A DNA stretch of 64,000 nucleotides from Peribacillus frigoritolerans (GTDB lineage: Bacteria; Bacillota; Bacilli; Bacillales; DSM-1321), in assembly GCF_001636405.1 (NCBI RefSeq), contig NZ_KV440950.1:4010778-4074777 (forward strand), read 5' to 3'. The notes below the pieces were generated by a model that ran no database searches, was not told the DNA's origin, and was given only the letters and a program-made list of their open reading frames with translations. The stretch's first letter is position 1. Each line of letters begins with the position of its first letter. This document shows positions 19,687-30,044 of the stretch, piece after piece. A program made the position numbers and the translations under genes.

Positions 19687-19951
19687 CCAATAAATCCTCC
19701 TCAAAGAGGTAATATAAATCTTCACTATTATTAATCATTCAAAAATCATTTGTCAACACCTCTTTATTTTTCAAAGCATGCTGATTCATTTATTTCTAGT
19801 TTTTTTACAAGAGGTGCCATTTGCAAAACTTATAACAGTTTTACAATATTTTCAACCTTTTTGTCTAATAATTCAACCCACCCTTCAAAAAAAGCACCTA
19901 TTTTTTCAATTTTCCCGTTTGATTCTCCGTCTATCTTCTATATTATATTGT

Positions 19952-20818
19952 TCAAAACTCTTCCTCGATCTGCCTGGAGCTAAAAACAAGTTTGGCACCA
20001 TCATATATCAATTGATTGGTACCCAGTGATTCAGGGCTCGTAACATTACCAGGAAGCGCAAATACTTCCCTGCCGTGTTCCAAAGCAGCTTGTGCCGTAA
20101 TAAGGGAACCGCTTCTTTCTTTTGCCTCCACCACGAATACGCCCTGTGATAATCCACTGATGATTCGATTCCTAAGTGGAAACATCCATGGTTCCGCCTT
20201 CACTTCCGGTGGAGTCTCAGATATAAGCAGGCCTTTATTCATGATTTCTTCAGCAAGGGTAAAATTGGATTTCGGATATATTTGCTTAAGCCCTCCGCCT
20301 AAAACCCCGATCGTATCTCCGCCTTCCCTTAATGTGATCTTATGTGACTCTGCATCGATTCCAGCCGCCATTCCGCTTATGATCACGAACTTTTTCTTTA
20401 CAAGCGGTAATAGAATCGTTTTTAAGGCCTCCAGCCCATACGAGGTTGGCTTGCGTGTTCCAACAACACCTAGGGTATTCTTCCTTGTTAAAAGCTTCTT
20501 ATCACCTTTAAAATAAAGAACCCACGGAGGATCGAATATTTGCTTTAGCAAAAAAGGATATTCATTATCGAAGATCGTCAAACAATGGATTTGGCTATCT
20601 TCGTATTTTTTAAGTTTTTCGATGGAATGGAGTGAATGTAAATCTTTGAGAAAGAGGTTAAGCTTATTTGAAGGGATAGGGAGCATTTTTGCCCATTCAA
20701 CGTAATTCGTCGTGAACAGGGAAGATAATGATGGGTCTTTGGACATGATTGCTTGGATTGTTTTCCATCCTGCTCCGCGGCAATGATGGAGATGGATTAA
20801 CTTTTCTTTTTTATTCAA
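19952..20818 (-). CDS. dprA: DNA processing protein DprA/Smf
   Basis: Loads RecA on incoming single-stranded DNA in transformation. 288 residues: N-terminal helical part and the Rossmann-like DprA domain with VVGTRKPTSYG, ISGMAAGIDAESH, and PLRNRIISGLSQGVFVVEA. The start is a TTG at 20818 with AGGGG upstream. It follows sucD and precedes topA, as in B. subtilis. Its presence suggests retained competence machinery. Confidence 0.94.
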   Translation of the reverse strand: MNKKEKLIHLHHCRGAGWKTIQAIMSKDPSLSSLFTTNYVEWAKMLPIPSNKLNLFLKDLHSLHSIEKLKKYEDSQIHCLTIFDNEYPFLLKQIFDPPWVLYFKGDKKLLTRKNTLGVVGTRKPTSYGLEALKTILLPLVKKKFVIISGMAAGIDAESHKITLREGGDTIGVLGGGLKQIYPKSNFTLAEEIMNKGLLISETPPEVKAEPWMFPLRNRIISGLSQGVFVVEAKERSGSLITAQAALEHGREVFALPGNVTSPESLGTNQLIYDGAKLVFSSRQIEEEF

Positions 20819-20900
20819 TCGGAAACGCCCCTAATCGGATATTTTTAAAGGTAGGTTGATAGTGATGCACTTGGTCTCTCCCGAGGAAATTCGAGGAAAT

Positions 20901-20928
20901 AAAGACCGACCCAAAAAAAGGTCGGCCC
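20901..20928 (-). terminator. Terminator of sucCD
   Basis: Stem CCGACC/GGTCGG extended by G-U and G-C pairs around a seven-U loop, 9 nt past the sucD stop, followed by TTTATTT. Confidence 0.75.
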
Positions 20929-20936
20929 AGCTTAAA

Positions 20937-21839
20937 TCAATGTGTTTTACAAGGTTCGTAAATATCTTTTTCTTTTAAAACGGAAATCAATGTTTCTCCC
21001 ATTACGGATGGAGTTTCGGCAACTTTAATTCCACATTCGTTCATGACGCGGATTTTCTCGTCAGCCGTCCCTTTTCCTCCTGAGATAATGGCACCAGCAT
21101 GTCCCATGCGTTTACCGGCAGGAGCCGTACGGCCACCAATGAAACCAACAACTGGCTTAGTCATATTTTCCTTCACCCAGATTGCCGCTTCTTCTTCTGC
21201 CGTTCCGCCGATTTCCCCGATCATGATCACCGCATGTGTTTCCGGATCTTCATTGAACGCTTTTAATACATCAATGAAATCCGTTCCGTTAACGGGATCT
21301 CCACCGATACCGACAGCCGAAGATTGCCCGATGCCTGCTTGTGATAATTGGTGAACAGCTTCATATGTCAAAGTTCCAGAACGGGAAACTACGCCTACAT
21401 GGCCTTTTTTGTGGATATACCCTGGCATGATACCAATCTTACACTCTTCAGGAGTAATGACACCCGGGCAGTTCGGTCCGATCAAGCGAGTTTTTTTGCC
21501 TTCCATGTAGCGCTTCACCTTGACCATATCCAGTACAGGAATATGTTCCGTGATACAAATGGCAAGATCAAGTTCTGCGTCTACGGCTTCAAGAATTGCA
21601 TCGGCAGCAAATGGTGCCGGTACATAGATAACAGATGCACTCGCGCCGGTTTCAGTGACAGCTTCGGAAACTGTATTGTATACAGGTACCCCTTCCACTT
21701 CTGTTCCACCTTTACCCGGAGTGACTCCCCCTACGATTTTCGTGCCGTATTCCAACATTTGTTTTGTATGAAATAATGCTGTTGCACCAGTGATTCCCTG
21801 AACGATCACTTTCGTATCTTTATTAATATAAACGCTCAT
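20937..21839 (-). CDS. sucD: Succinyl-CoA synthetase alpha subunit
   Basis: TCA cycle, ADP-forming. 300 residues. CoA-binding Rossmann domain ([17 protein letters not shown]), the ligase loop with the phospho-His in [15 protein letters not shown]. Starts 18 nt after the sucC stop; a classic sucCD pair. Confidence 0.97.
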   Translation of the reverse strand: MSVYINKDTKVIVQGITGATALFHTKQMLEYGTKIVGGVTPGKGGTEVEGVPVYNTVSEAVTETGASASVIYVPAPFAADAILEAVDAELDLAICITEHIPVLDMVKVKRYMEGKKTRLIGPNCPGVITPEECKIGIMPGYIHKKGHVGVVSRSGTLTYEAVHQLSQAGIGQSSAVGIGGDPVNGTDFIDVLKAFNEDPETHAVIMIGEIGGTAEEEAAIWVKENMTKPVVGFIGGRTAPAGKRMGHAGAIISGGKGTADEKIRVMNECGIKVAETPSVMGETLISVLKEKDIYEPCKTH

Positions 21840-21857
21840 TATGTTCCCCCCTGCCTA

Positions 21858-23018
21858 TTATCCTACAAGTGATACTATTTTTTGTGCTCCATCTGCCATT
21901 GATTCAGCAGCCGTAATATTTAAACCTGACTCTTTTAGAATCTTTTTGCCAAGGTCCACATTCGTTCCTTCAAGACGAACAACAAGAGGGACATCCAGTC
22001 CAAGCTCTTTGGCAGCAGCCACGACACCTGTAGCGATGATGTCACATTTCATGATTCCTCCGAAGATATTAACGAAGATGCCTTTAACATTTTGATCGGA
22101 AAGGATAATTTTGAAAGCCTCTTTTACTTTTTCCTCAGTGGCGCCGCCACCTACATCAAGGAAGTTAGCCGGATCTCCCATATAATGTTTAATGATGTCC
22201 ATCGTCGCCATAGCAAGCCCGGCACCATTAACCATGCATCCGATATTTCCGTCAAGCGATATGTAACTTAGGCCATGTTTTGATGCTTCAATCTCTTTCG
22301 CATCCTCTTCATCCAAATCACGGTACTCCGCGATGTCCTTATGGCGGTAAATCGCATTATCATCGAAATTCAATTTAGCATCAAGCGCCATTACATCGCC
22401 GTCGCCCGTTACCACTAATGGGTTGATTTCCGCGATTGAGCAATCCTTATCAACGAAAGCTGTATATAGGTTAATCATCAGTTTAGAAGCTTTATTTATA
22501 AGTGAAGCCGGAATATTGATATTGAATGCAATCCTCCGTGCTTGGAAACCAGTCAGGCCGACAACCGGATCGATTACTTCTTTGAATATTTTCTCTGGTG
22601 TCTTTTCGGCCACTTCTTCAATTTCCGTACCGCCTTCTTCAGAAGCCATCAATACGACACTGTCCGTAGCACGGTCAAGGACAAGCCCGATATAATACTC
22701 TTTAGTAATGTCGCAGCCTTCTTCAATAAGTAAACGCTTAACTTCCTTGCCTTCAGGTCCCGTTTGATGGGTCACCAGTGTCTTGCCAAGAATCTCTTCT
22801 GCATATGTACGTGCTTCATCAAGATTCTTCGCTACCTTGACTCCGCCGGCTTTACCGCGGCCGCCCGCATGAATTTGAGCTTTGACGACAACAACTTCCG
22901 TACCTAACTCCTTCGCTGCTTCAACTGCTTCATCAACAGTAAAGGCAACCCGGCCATTTGGAACGGATACCCCGTATTGTCGCAATATCTCTTTCCCCTG
23001 ATACTCATGGATATTCAT
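21858..23018 (-). CDS. sucC: Succinyl-CoA synthetase beta subunit
   Basis: 386 residues. N-terminal ATP-grasp domain ([33 protein letters not shown]) and C-terminal CoA-ligase domain with [10 protein letters not shown] and VRLEGTNV. Binds ATP/ADP and succinate; works with SucD. A 478-bp spacer upstream must hold its promoter, but I could not pick one with confidence. Confidence 0.97.
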   Translation of the reverse strand: MNIHEYQGKEILRQYGVSVPNGRVAFTVDEAVEAAKELGTEVVVVKAQIHAGGRGKAGGVKVAKNLDEARTYAEEILGKTLVTHQTGPEGKEVKRLLIEEGCDITKEYYIGLVLDRATDSVVLMASEEGGTEIEEVAEKTPEKIFKEVIDPVVGLTGFQARRIAFNINIPASLINKASKLMINLYTAFVDKDCSIAEINPLVVTGDGDVMALDAKLNFDDNAIYRHKDIAEYRDLDEEDAKEIEASKHGLSYISLDGNIGCMVNGAGLAMATMDIIKHYMGDPANFLDVGGGATEEKVKEAFKIILSDQNVKGIFVNIFGGIMKCDIIATGVVAAAKELGLDVPLVVRLEGTNVDLGKKILKESGLNITAAESMADGAQKIVSLVG

Positions 23019-23496
23019 TTCCCATCCTCCTTATCTACTAAAAAACAACTTTGGAATTTAATGCGTGTTTTCTCTATCATATTACAACAAAATTCTCCCT
23101 CGTGCATAATATTCTTTCACATAATTTTTGAAATATTATTATAATATACTTCCTTACCCTTTAATAAAATAGAAAAAACCTTCTGCTCCGTTGTGTTTTT
23201 TTCTTATTAATAGCATTTATTTCGGATCTGAAATTCTAGTACAAATAGAGTCATATTTCTATCAAAATCACTTCCATGAAAGCCTTTTCAATCTTTTGAT
23301 CCAAAGATACCCTCATGAAAAACCACTGTCAAAACCTGGTCTTGATTCAAAGGAAAAGCAAAAGGACAAAGCCATGGCCTTGTCCTTTAACAAATAGTTT
23401 AGTATTTTTTTAATATAATGAAAAATCATCAGTGATTTCCCTAATATTCTACATAAACCAACAGAAACCCATTGGTGAAACCAAATGGGTGGTCTC
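23019..23496. other. Spacer between ylqH and sucC
   Basis: 478 bp, AT-rich, with two hairpins near the ylqH end (see terminators). Several TATAAT-like hexamers on the minus strand (near 23085, 23110 and 23140) but no matching -35. No gene seen. Confidence 0.55.
23361..23388 (-). terminator. Terminator-like hairpin downstream of ylqH
   Basis: Perfect 9-bp stem AAAGGACAA/TTGTCCTTT enclosing GCC/GGC, followed on the minus strand by TTTTGCTTTTCC. A second hairpin (ACCCAT/ATGGGT with inner TGGT/ACCA) lies at 23466-23492 directly after the ylqH stop. Confidence 0.65.
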
Positions 23497-23769
23497 CTAC
23501 CGATTCATGTCCTTGTCAACTTTATAAATGAATGCAAATACCTCTGCAACAGCTCCATACAATTCTTCCGGAATCGTTTGATTTATATCCAATTGACCTA
23601 AAAGTGCAGCAAGCGATTCGTCCCTTTGGACCGGTATATCGTGTTTCATGGCCTTTTCCATAATAGTTTCAGCCGTTTTCCCTTTCCCCTTGGCCAATAT
23701 GACGGGCGCTTTGGATGTCTTTTGATCATACTTTAAAGCAATGGCTTCTTTTCGTTTATCATTTATCAT
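23497..23769 (-). CDS. ylqH: YlqH, FlhB C-terminal-domain-like small protein
   Basis: 90 residues resembling only the cytoplasmic C-terminal domain of the export switch protein FlhB/YscU (RKEAIALKYDQ, APVILAKGKG, IPVQRDESLAALL). The FlhB self-cleavage NPTH motif is replaced by a KAPVILAKG-type sequence. It overlaps the upstream gene by ATGA. In B. subtilis ylqG-ylqH also sit between rnhB and sucC, outside fla/che, and their function is unclear. Confidence 0.85.
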   Translation of the reverse strand: MINDKRKEAIALKYDQKTSKAPVILAKGKGKTAETIMEKAMKHDIPVQRDESLAALLGQLDINQTIPEELYGAVAEVFAFIYKVDKDMNR

Positions 23770-24593
23770 ATTCGAATATCCACTCCACTATATGAACCCG
23801 CATCTGAAAAAGGAATCGGTTTCCCCCTAAGGTCCCGCTCTTTTCCATATACGGCATTTACAAACGAAACTCCTGATAATCTGTAATCCATTTTCCCAAG
23901 ATTCTCTCTCAGGATGCCAAGATATTGACCGGCCGCCTCTTCAAGGGTTGTACCATGCCCATTGATGACCATCACTTTTATGATTCGGTTTTGAACCTGC
24001 ATGTCGATGACCGTCTCTTCAAGGCGCTCCAATTCTAAATAAAATAGGACTCGGCAGTAATCCGGGTCTATTTTGCCTTCTTTTGTCTTCCTTCCGCTCC
24101 ATTGTATCGTCAGATCCGTTTGAGCGGACCCCAGATTGAGTGGAAGTGTAAGGAGTAAATTCTGAATCGGCCCGTTTTCCTGTGAAAGGATCTGTTGCGC
24201 AGTAATCCGATTCAGGATTTGTTCTGCCATCTCCTTGATAGCTGCCGGAATTTGCTCATTCAGCAATTTAAGCAGCAACGGTTTAAGTGTCTCTAAATCA
24301 TTGGGGAAATCCGCCATATCATCTCCTGGAAGATTGATGAGTGCATGTTCCAGCTGGAGTCCAAGGATCTTGGTCATTTCTTTCAGTTGGTGTGCGACAG
24401 AAGGTCCATTGGTGAAATCGATTGATTGAAAATCAGCTGCCAATACATGTGAAAGGACCAGCTTCTCATTAATCCTAGCATATTGGGCCTCAGGAGGCTC
24501 ATTAAGCGACTTAAACAGTAACTCAGCCGCTTTACCCTTCGACTCAGCTACTTGCTCTGTGTCCATATTCAAGTAGCCTATAAGGTCATTCAC
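23766..24593 (-). CDS. ylqG: YlqG, C-terminal frame (FliK/hook-length-control-like domain)
   Basis: 275 codons from a GTG at 24593. The end (TIQWSGRKTKEGKIDPDYCR, LERLEETVIDMQVQNRI, LREN-LGKMDYRLSGV) resembles the C-terminal Flg_hook domain of FliK. The frame overlaps the upstream ylqG part by 8 nt. Removing one A from the A6 run at 24599-24604 would join the two frames into one protein of about 640 residues. Either a translationally coupled split gene, slippage, or a frameshift. Confidence 0.7.
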   Translation of the reverse strand: MNDLIGYLNMDTEQVAESKGKAAELLFKSLNEPPEAQYARINEKLVLSHVLAADFQSIDFTNGPSVAHQLKEMTKILGLQLEHALINLPGDDMADFPNDLETLKPLLLKLLNEQIPAAIKEMAEQILNRITAQQILSQENGPIQNLLLTLPLNLGSAQTDLTIQWSGRKTKEGKIDPDYCRVLFYLELERLEETVIDMQVQNRIIKVMVINGHGTTLEEAAGQYLGILRENLGKMDYRLSGVSFVNAVYGKERDLRGKPIPFSDAGSYSGVDIRI

Positions 24594-25686
24594 TTCTATT
24601 TTTTCCGCCTACTGCATTTGTAGCTATCGCTTCGGCAAAAGCATTCTGGAGTAAATGAAAGGCAAGAGGGGTAAGTTTTTCTGCAGGAATGTTTTGTCTC
24701 TGCATCGAGTGGATATCAATTAGTTTTGCCTTCTCGTGATCATGCCTATTCAATATGCGGTTAATAGCCATTTCGATTTCTTCAACATGTGCAAATGCTC
24801 CGCCTTTAGCCTCGGAAAGCAACTGCAATCCTTGGTGTAATTTATCAATCGCTGAATTTTTAGTAATACCGGACCTAACCTCAGCTCCATCCACTAAACT
24901 TTGCAGAAAGACGGATTCCGTCATCCCCTTTGGAACGAAACCCGTCTTTTGAAGCAGGGAAAATGCCGCGGATTTCATTTCTGGCGTTGAATCGGAATTC
25001 AGCCAAGTGGTCACAAGTTTCTGTAAACCTATTTGTTGAAGCTGGTTCTGTTTGGCAACATGTAAAGAGTCCAATACCTCCTTTAGTTTGGATGCAGTCC
25101 TCGTTACTGCCCCACCATCCTGCAGCTGCTGCCTGAAGCCACTGAGGAGTTTGTGGAAAGGTTCACCTTTGGACTGCGTAAATAATGCATCAAATACACC
25201 TTTTACAAAAGGCAGTTGCTGAATGAACATTGTTTTTATTACAGGAAGACCAACTTCTGCAGCATCAGCAGCTTTTAACCATTGCAAAGCGGATCGAAAA
25301 GTCTCCTTGGTTATCGGAAGGCGGTTTGTCAGCAGGTATTCGGCAAGCTTGGTTGCGGCCGGTTCAGGTTTTATGCCGAGGTGAGCGATCAATTGTGCAA
25401 CTGTTCCCTTTAAGCCAGAAACGTTCAAATTGGGGGAATCTAAAGCTTTTAACACGACAGACCCCTCAATTGGTTGCTGCACTTGAAACCAATACTTCAC
25501 TCCTGTACGAAGCGGGATATCAAGAGTGGCAACCATTTTTTGATGGCCAAACTGTACCTCGGCCGTTTGGTTAAGAAAAACCTTATTTACCTTCCCGAAA
25601 AGGATTTGCCCGTTTTTCAAACTCGCAGTTCCTTTTATTTCAATGGGTGAAGCTACAGGTTGACCGCTTGCTATGGATTGCACCAC
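24586..25686 (-). CDS. ylqG: YlqG, N-terminal frame
   Basis: 366 codons from a GTG at 25686 with GGGGGGAT as SD. Low-complexity helical FliK-like sequence; recognised mainly from position between rnhB and ylqH and from the next frame. It ends with NAVGGKNRSE and a TGA just after the A6 run. I cannot say from sequence alone whether the two halves are made separately. Confidence 0.65.
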   Translation of the reverse strand: MVQSIASGQPVASPIEIKGTASLKNGQILFGKVNKVFLNQTAEVQFGHQKMVATLDIPLRTGVKYWFQVQQPIEGSVVLKALDSPNLNVSGLKGTVAQLIAHLGIKPEPAATKLAEYLLTNRLPITKETFRSALQWLKAADAAEVGLPVIKTMFIQQLPFVKGVFDALFTQSKGEPFHKLLSGFRQQLQDGGAVTRTASKLKEVLDSLHVAKQNQLQQIGLQKLVTTWLNSDSTPEMKSAAFSLLQKTGFVPKGMTESVFLQSLVDGAEVRSGITKNSAIDKLHQGLQLLSEAKGGAFAHVEEIEMAINRILNRHDHEKAKLIDIHSMQRQNIPAEKLTPLAFHLLQNAFAEAIATNAVGGKNRSE

Positions 25687-25696
25687 TCATCCCCCC

Positions 25697-26482
25697 TTAT
25701 CCCTTCGTTCGTGCAGCGATTTCCTTAACTGGCGCAAAACTTCTTCTATGCCAAGGTGTAAGCCCGTGTATGTCGAGCGCTTCTAAATGTTGGCTTGTCC
25801 CGTAACCCATGTGCTTTCCAAAACCATATTCCGGATATTTTTCACCATATTCCTTCATCATCCTATCACGAGTCACCTTGGCTATTATGGATGCCGCAGA
25901 GATGCTAATGCTTCTTGCGTCACCCTTTATGAGCGAAAGCTGGGGAATCGGCACATCCAGTTCCATCGCATCGATCAACAAATGATCCGGAAGTTCTGAC
26001 AGATCGTTCACTGCAGCCACCATTGCCTTTTTCGTAGCTTGATATATATTGATTTCATCAATTACTTCGCTATGTACAACACCTACACCTACGGATATCG
26101 CTTCCTTAAAAATCATCTCATAAAACTGTTCCCTTTTTGACTCCGGAATCTTTTTAGAATCATTAAGCCCTGGCAAATAAAAAGAATCAGGCAAGATGAC
26201 TGCACTTGTCACAACCGGTCCTGCCAGAGGTCCTCTTCCCACTTCATCGATGCCAGCGAGAATGGAAAACCCCTGTTTCCTTAATTGCCTTTCAAACTCT
26301 GTCATTTCCGTGAAAGCATCCCTTACCTGTTGTTCTTTTTCATAAGTTCTTTGCCATTTGTTTACTAAGTCGGTTACTCCCTTCCGACCGTCCTCCCGAC
26401 ATTTCTGTATAAATAAATCTTCAGGCTCTTTTATCGTCTTTAACTTTAAGGAGATTTCCTTAATGCTCATTGCAGTTATCAT
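25697..26482 (-). CDS. rnhB: Ribonuclease HII
   Basis: Removes ribonucleotides from DNA. 261 residues with an N-terminal helical extension typical of Bacillus RnhB, then [15 protein letters not shown] (the D-E-G-x-G active site), [10 protein letters not shown] and LLIDAM. ATG at 26482 with GGGTGAT upstream. Confidence 0.95.
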   Translation of the reverse strand: MITAMSIKEISLKLKTIKEPEDLFIQKCREDGRKGVTDLVNKWQRTYEKEQQVRDAFTEMTEFERQLRKQGFSILAGIDEVGRGPLAGPVVTSAVILPDSFYLPGLNDSKKIPESKREQFYEMIFKEAISVGVGVVHSEVIDEINIYQATKKAMVAAVNDLSELPDHLLIDAMELDVPIPQLSLIKGDARSISISAASIIAKVTRDRMMKEYGEKYPEYGFGKHMGYGTSQHLEALDIHGLTPWHRRSFAPVKEIAARTKG

Positions 26483-26543
26483 CTTTTATCACCCATCATT
26501 TTAATTATCGGCAGTCTTGCTTCCTTTCTACAGTTCAAACAAA

Positions 26544-26610
26544 AATACGGAGCGGAAAAGAGACATCAAAAAGAAAAAATCTTTTCGACATCCAACTCCA
26601 GCTCCGTATT
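26544..26610 (-). terminator. Long hairpin terminator after rbgA
   Basis: Ten-bp arms AATACGGAGC/GCTCCGTATT 47 nt apart, with further internal pairing (AAAAGA/TCTTTT), followed on the minus strand by TTTGTTTG. It separates rbgA from rnhB, so rnhB likely has its own promoter. Confidence 0.75.
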
Positions 26611-26628
26611 ACAACACTCAAGTCAATG

Positions 26629-27507
26629 TTAATCTGATTCGGGGATATCATCCTTTTCATAATCCGAAGGAACCTCGAACGTAAGCGGGCCCATCTTTTC
26701 TGAACGGATTTCACGTACGACCAACTCTGCGGTTTTGTCATAATCGATGAAGCCCCCAGATGCTAAACAGCCCCTGAACTTTCCGACAGCATCAAACAAT
26801 TCGAGCGTTTCCTGTGGAATTATATCCAGGTTATAACGGGATTTCAGTCTTTCCGGGTATTCTTTTTCCAAAAAGCGAAGGCCGTATAATGAGACTTCGT
26901 GCAAGTTTAAAATCGTATCCTTGATTGCACCTGTCAACGCAAGCTTCAAACCTACTTCTTGATCCTCGAATTTCGGCCAGAGAATCCCCGGCGTGTCGAG
27001 CAATTCCAATTCCTTACCCACTTTTATCCATTGCTGCGCTTTAGTGACTCCAGGTGTATTTCCTGTTTTGGCAATGTTCTTTTTGGCAAGTCGATTGATT
27101 AAAGTCGATTTCCCCACATTCGGAATGCCGACTATCATGGCACGGATCGCTCTCGGCTTTATTCCTCTTGATTCCATCCGCTCATACTTTTCTTTTAAAA
27201 GATTTTTGGATGCAGCTGTAATCTGGTTTAAACCGTTTCCTGCCTGTGAGTTAATGGCAATCGCCGTTTTCCCCTGCGATTTATAATGTTCGAGCCACAT
27301 ATTCGTTTTTGCCGGATCGGCCATATCAGCTTTATTCAAAAGGATGACCCTCGGTTTATGCTGAATGATTTCGTCGATCATCGGATTTCGTGAAGATGCC
27401 GGAATCCGGGCATCCACAAGTTCAAAGATGATGTCGATCAGTTTTAATTTCTCTGTTACTTCCCGTCTTGCTTTGGCCATATGGCCAGGGAACCACTGTA
27501 TTGTCAA
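26629..27507 (-). CDS. rbgA: Ribosome biogenesis GTPase RbgA (YlqF)
   Basis: Circularly permuted GTPase for late 50S assembly. 292 residues: G4 NKAD precedes G1 ([15 protein letters not shown]) and G3 (LDTPGILWP), with a C-terminal ANTAR-like helical domain. The start is a TTG at 27507 ([16 protein letters not shown]), with a GGAAGGTGG SD; the longer open frame upstream overlaps lepB. Confidence 0.94.
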   Translation of the reverse strand: MTIQWFPGHMAKARREVTEKLKLIDIIFELVDARIPASSRNPMIDEIIQHKPRVILLNKADMADPAKTNMWLEHYKSQGKTAIAINSQAGNGLNQITAASKNLLKEKYERMESRGIKPRAIRAMIVGIPNVGKSTLINRLAKKNIAKTGNTPGVTKAQQWIKVGKELELLDTPGILWPKFEDQEVGLKLALTGAIKDTILNLHEVSLYGLRFLEKEYPERLKSRYNLDIIPQETLELFDAVGKFRGCLASGGFIDYDKTAELVVREIRSEKMGPLTFEVPSDYEKDDIPESD

Positions 27508-27524
27508 TGGAATCCACCTTCCTA

Positions 27525-28085
27525 CTATTCCGCCAATCGAAAGTCTTCGATCGGCCAATAAACTAATTTAGTTTTTCCTAACACTTTATCGTAAGGAACG
27601 ACACCTACACCAATATGGCGGCTATCCTTGCTGAAACGGCGGTTATCCCCCAGGACAAATAGGTGGTCTTCAGGCACCGTTCCTTGTTCTATGACATCAC
27701 TTAATGTAAAAGGTTCCGTCAAAGCCCCGCCATCAATCAATTGTTCTTTATATTCATCCAAGTATGGCTCATCATAAGCTTTTCCATTCACGTAAAGAGT
27801 ATCATTTCTATATTCAACTTTTTCCCCTGGCAATCCGATGACCCGCTTTATGTAATCTTTGCCTTCTGGAGCTTCGAAAACGATAATGTCGAATCTTTTG
27901 GGTTCGCCAATCGAATAGGAGATTTTATTAACGATCATGCGGTCCGTATCCTTTAATGTCGGCATCATGGAATTGCCGTCCACAACAATAGGAGCCAGGA
28001 GGAAATAACGAATCAGCGTCGCCGCTATAACCGCGATTATGACCGCCTTTGTCCATTCCCACAATTCATTTTTCTTTTTCGCCAT
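27525..28085 (-). CDS. lepB: Signal peptidase I (SipS/LepB type)
   Basis: Membrane serine/lysine protease that removes signal peptides of exported proteins. 186 residues: one N-terminal membrane helix (about 9-28), the catalytic Ser in GNSMMPTL and Lys in [10 protein letters not shown], and the [14 protein letters not shown] box. The ATG at 28085 follows GGGTGG. Bacilli usually carry several paralogues; this is the one between rplS and rbgA. Confidence 0.93.
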   Translation of the reverse strand: MAKKKNELWEWTKAVIIAVIAATLIRYFLLAPIVVDGNSMMPTLKDTDRMIVNKISYSIGEPKRFDIIVFEAPEGKDYIKRVIGLPGEKVEYRNDTLYVNGKAYDEPYLDEYKEQLIDGGALTEPFTLSDVIEQGTVPEDHLFVLGDNRRFSKDSRHIGVGVVPYDKVLGKTKLVYWPIEDFRLAE

Positions 28086-28201
28086 CCTTATCCACCCTTT
28101 TTGAAGCATATCAACAATTATTTTAACATGTTGCGGACGCTATAGCGAGCAGGATTCTATATAGCTTTCACCCTATGTGCATTCATCGTTTCTTAAAGTG
28201 C

Positions 28202-28238
28202 AAAAAGGGAGCCTGATAAACAAGCTCCCTTTTTTTGC
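28202..28238 (-). terminator. Terminator of rplS
   Basis: Stem GGGAGC/GCTCCC with flanking A and U arms (AAAAA..TTTTT), 66 nt after the rplS stop. The symmetrical A/U arms make it usable in both directions. Confidence 0.9.
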
Positions 28239-28303
28239 ATGATACTGTTTGGTTATTCACCTTATGTGGATCATGGTAAACCCGCATGAAGATATTCGAA
28301 GAA

Positions 28304-28651
28304 TTAACGACGAATTTCTTTAATACGTGCTTTTTTACCACGAAGTTCGCGTAGGTAATAAAGTTTCGCACGACGTACTTTACCGTGACGGATAACTTCT
28401 AGTTTCGCAATTTTTGGTGTGTGAACAGGGAAAGCACGTTCTACTCCAACTCCGTAAGAGATCTTACGTACTGTGAAAGTTTCACTAACTCCGCCGCCAC
28501 GACGTTTGATTACAACGCCTTCAAACAACTGGATACGTTCGCGAGTTCCTTCAATAACCTTTACGTGTACACGTACTGTGTCACCAGGTCTGAATGATGG
28601 AAGATCTGAGCGAAGTTGTTCTTTTGTGATTTCGTTAATAAGATTTTGCAT
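28304..28651 (-). CDS. rplS: 50S ribosomal protein L19
   Basis: 115 residues; [20 protein letters not shown] and the conserved [14 protein letters not shown] and [18 protein letters not shown] stretches. The ATG at 28651 has the SD CAGGAGGAG. It has its own promoter and leader between trmD and rplS. Confidence 0.97.
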   Translation of the reverse strand: MQNLINEITKEQLRSDLPSFRPGDTVRVHVKVIEGTRERIQLFEGVVIKRRGGGVSETFTVRKISYGVGVERAFPVHTPKIAKLEVIRHGKVRRAKLYYLRELRGKKARIKEIRR

Positions 28652-28654
28652 CGA

Positions 28655-28712
28655 TTTCAACTCCTCCTGGACGCTCTTGCAAATACTTATTGTTTGCAGC
28701 GGAACATCGTTA
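28655..28712 (-). ncRNA. Candidate L19 (rplS) leader RNA
   Basis: The leader just before rplS contains a stem CGCT/AGCG continued by TGCAAA/TTTGCA (28672-28701), directly followed by GTCCAGGAGGAG, the SD. A short rplS leader of this kind is described in Bacilli (Rfam L19 leader); I match it from memory by position and the GTTCCGCTGCAAA and GCAAGAGCGTCC segments. Confidence 0.45.
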
Positions 28713-28746
28713 TAAGACTGAGCATTTTGCCCAAGTCACAAGGTAT

Positions 28747-28775
28747 ATCCTATCATACTCTAAGCGTCGATGCAA
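28747..28775 (-). promoter_or_regulatory. Candidate promoter of rplS
   Basis: TTGCAT (28770-28775), 17 bp, TAGGAT (28747-28752), placed just after the trmD stop. It fits a leader of about 88 nt. The boxes match the consensus only partly. Confidence 0.45.
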
Positions 28776-28781
28776 TAGACA

Positions 28782-29516
28782 TCAGTCTTCTTTTTTAATC
28801 TCGGACAATAATTTTTTTTCAACTTCAGATAGTTCATAACTATCGAGTAAATCCGGACGTCGAATCCAAGTTCTGCGCAGAGATTCCTTCATCCGCCATT
28901 CATCGATTTTTTTATGATTCCCGGATATTAGCGGATCGGGAACTTTCATCCCCCGGAAATCTGCAGGTCTAGTATAATGGGGATGCTCTAACAAACCAGA
29001 AGAATAGGAATCAAGGATCGGGGAGTCAACATTCCCCAAAACGCCCGGCAGCAAGCGAACAACGCTATCAATAATGACCATTGCGCCCAATTCCCCGCCT
29101 GTAAGCACAAAGTCACCTATAGATATTTCATCCGTTACGACATGCTCCCGGATGCGCTCATCATACCCTTCATAATGCCCGCAAATGAAAATGAGATGTT
29201 CTTCTTCAGCAAGCTCTTCGGCTTTTTTCTGCGTGTAACGCTCTCCCTGGGGACAAAGCAGGACTACCCTTGGGGTTAGCTCACCTTGCCCTTTAAGAGC
29301 TTCCACAGCATCAAAGATCGGCTGTGCCTTTAATACCATTCCGGCACCGCCTCCATAAGGATAATCATCTACCGTCGAATGCTTATTATCTGCATAATCT
29401 CGAAAATTGGTCACCTTATAGCTAACAGCCTGCTTTTCCGCAGCCTTTTTTAAGATTGACGAACCAAATACCCCTTCGAACATTTCTGGAAAAAGCGAAA
29501 GCACATCGATTTTCAT
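28782..29516 (-). CDS. trmD: tRNA (guanine-37-N1)-methyltransferase
   Basis: SPOUT methyltransferase that prevents frameshifting at CCC codons. 244 residues; trefoil-knot motifs [27 protein letters not shown], and the C-terminal [11 protein letters not shown]. Its start overlaps the rimM stop (TGATG), so translation is coupled. Confidence 0.97.
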   Translation of the reverse strand: MKIDVLSLFPEMFEGVFGSSILKKAAEKQAVSYKVTNFRDYADNKHSTVDDYPYGGGAGMVLKAQPIFDAVEALKGQGELTPRVVLLCPQGERYTQKKAEELAEEEHLIFICGHYEGYDERIREHVVTDEISIGDFVLTGGELGAMVIIDSVVRLLPGVLGNVDSPILDSYSSGLLEHPHYTRPADFRGMKVPDPLISGNHKKIDEWRMKESLRRTWIRRPDLLDSYELSEVEKKLLSEIKKED

Positions 29517-30034
29517 CAGTCTAAAAGTCCTTCCATCGGTGTAATGATGACCTTTTTAGCGGAAATATCCACTTCTTTAACAATTTGTTCAATATACGGG
29601 ATCAGGATGTCCTTACTGCCAGCTTTATTAATGACCCAAACATCATTGGCACCAGGCGTAAGAACCTCAACGATTTCCCCAACTTCCATTCCTTCATCGG
29701 TAAATACCGAACAGCCGATGATTTCATGGAAGTAGAACTCACCTTCGTCCAATTTACCAAGCTGTGCTTCCTTCACTTTCAGGACCCCGTTTTTAAATGC
29801 CTCGACCTGTCCGACGTTATAATAGTTCTCGAACGTCAATAGGTTAAAGTTTTTATGGGTGCGATGCGACCTGATGATGAGGGGCAAGGGTTTTTTCTCC
29901 GTGTCCCTAAACAGATACAGAGTATTTCCCACTTTGTATCGTTTTTCCGGAAAGTCTGTTGAAGAAATTACACGGACTTCTCCTAAAAGACCATGTGTGT
30001 TGACAATTTTACCTACATTAAACCATTTTTCCAT
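29516..30034 (-). CDS. rimM: Ribosome maturation factor RimM
   Basis: Assists 30S head assembly around S19. 172 residues; N-terminal RimM domain ([17 protein letters not shown]) and C-terminal PRC-barrel ([23 protein letters not shown]). ATG at 30034 with SD AGAGGTGA; longer open frame rejected. Confidence 0.95.
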   Translation of the reverse strand: MEKWFNVGKIVNTHGLLGEVRVISSTDFPEKRYKVGNTLYLFRDTEKKPLPLIIRSHRTHKNFNLLTFENYYNVGQVEAFKNGVLKVKEAQLGKLDEGEFYFHEIIGCSVFTDEGMEVGEIVEVLTPGANDVWVINKAGSKDILIPYIEQIVKEVDISAKKVIITPMEGLLD

Positions 30035-30044
30035 TCTTTCACCT

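Noticed and set aside
23497..23769. ylqH taken as a remnant of flhB from the lost operon
   Set aside because: It sits in its normal B. subtilis place next to ylqG, is complete and short by nature, and is not part of fla/che.
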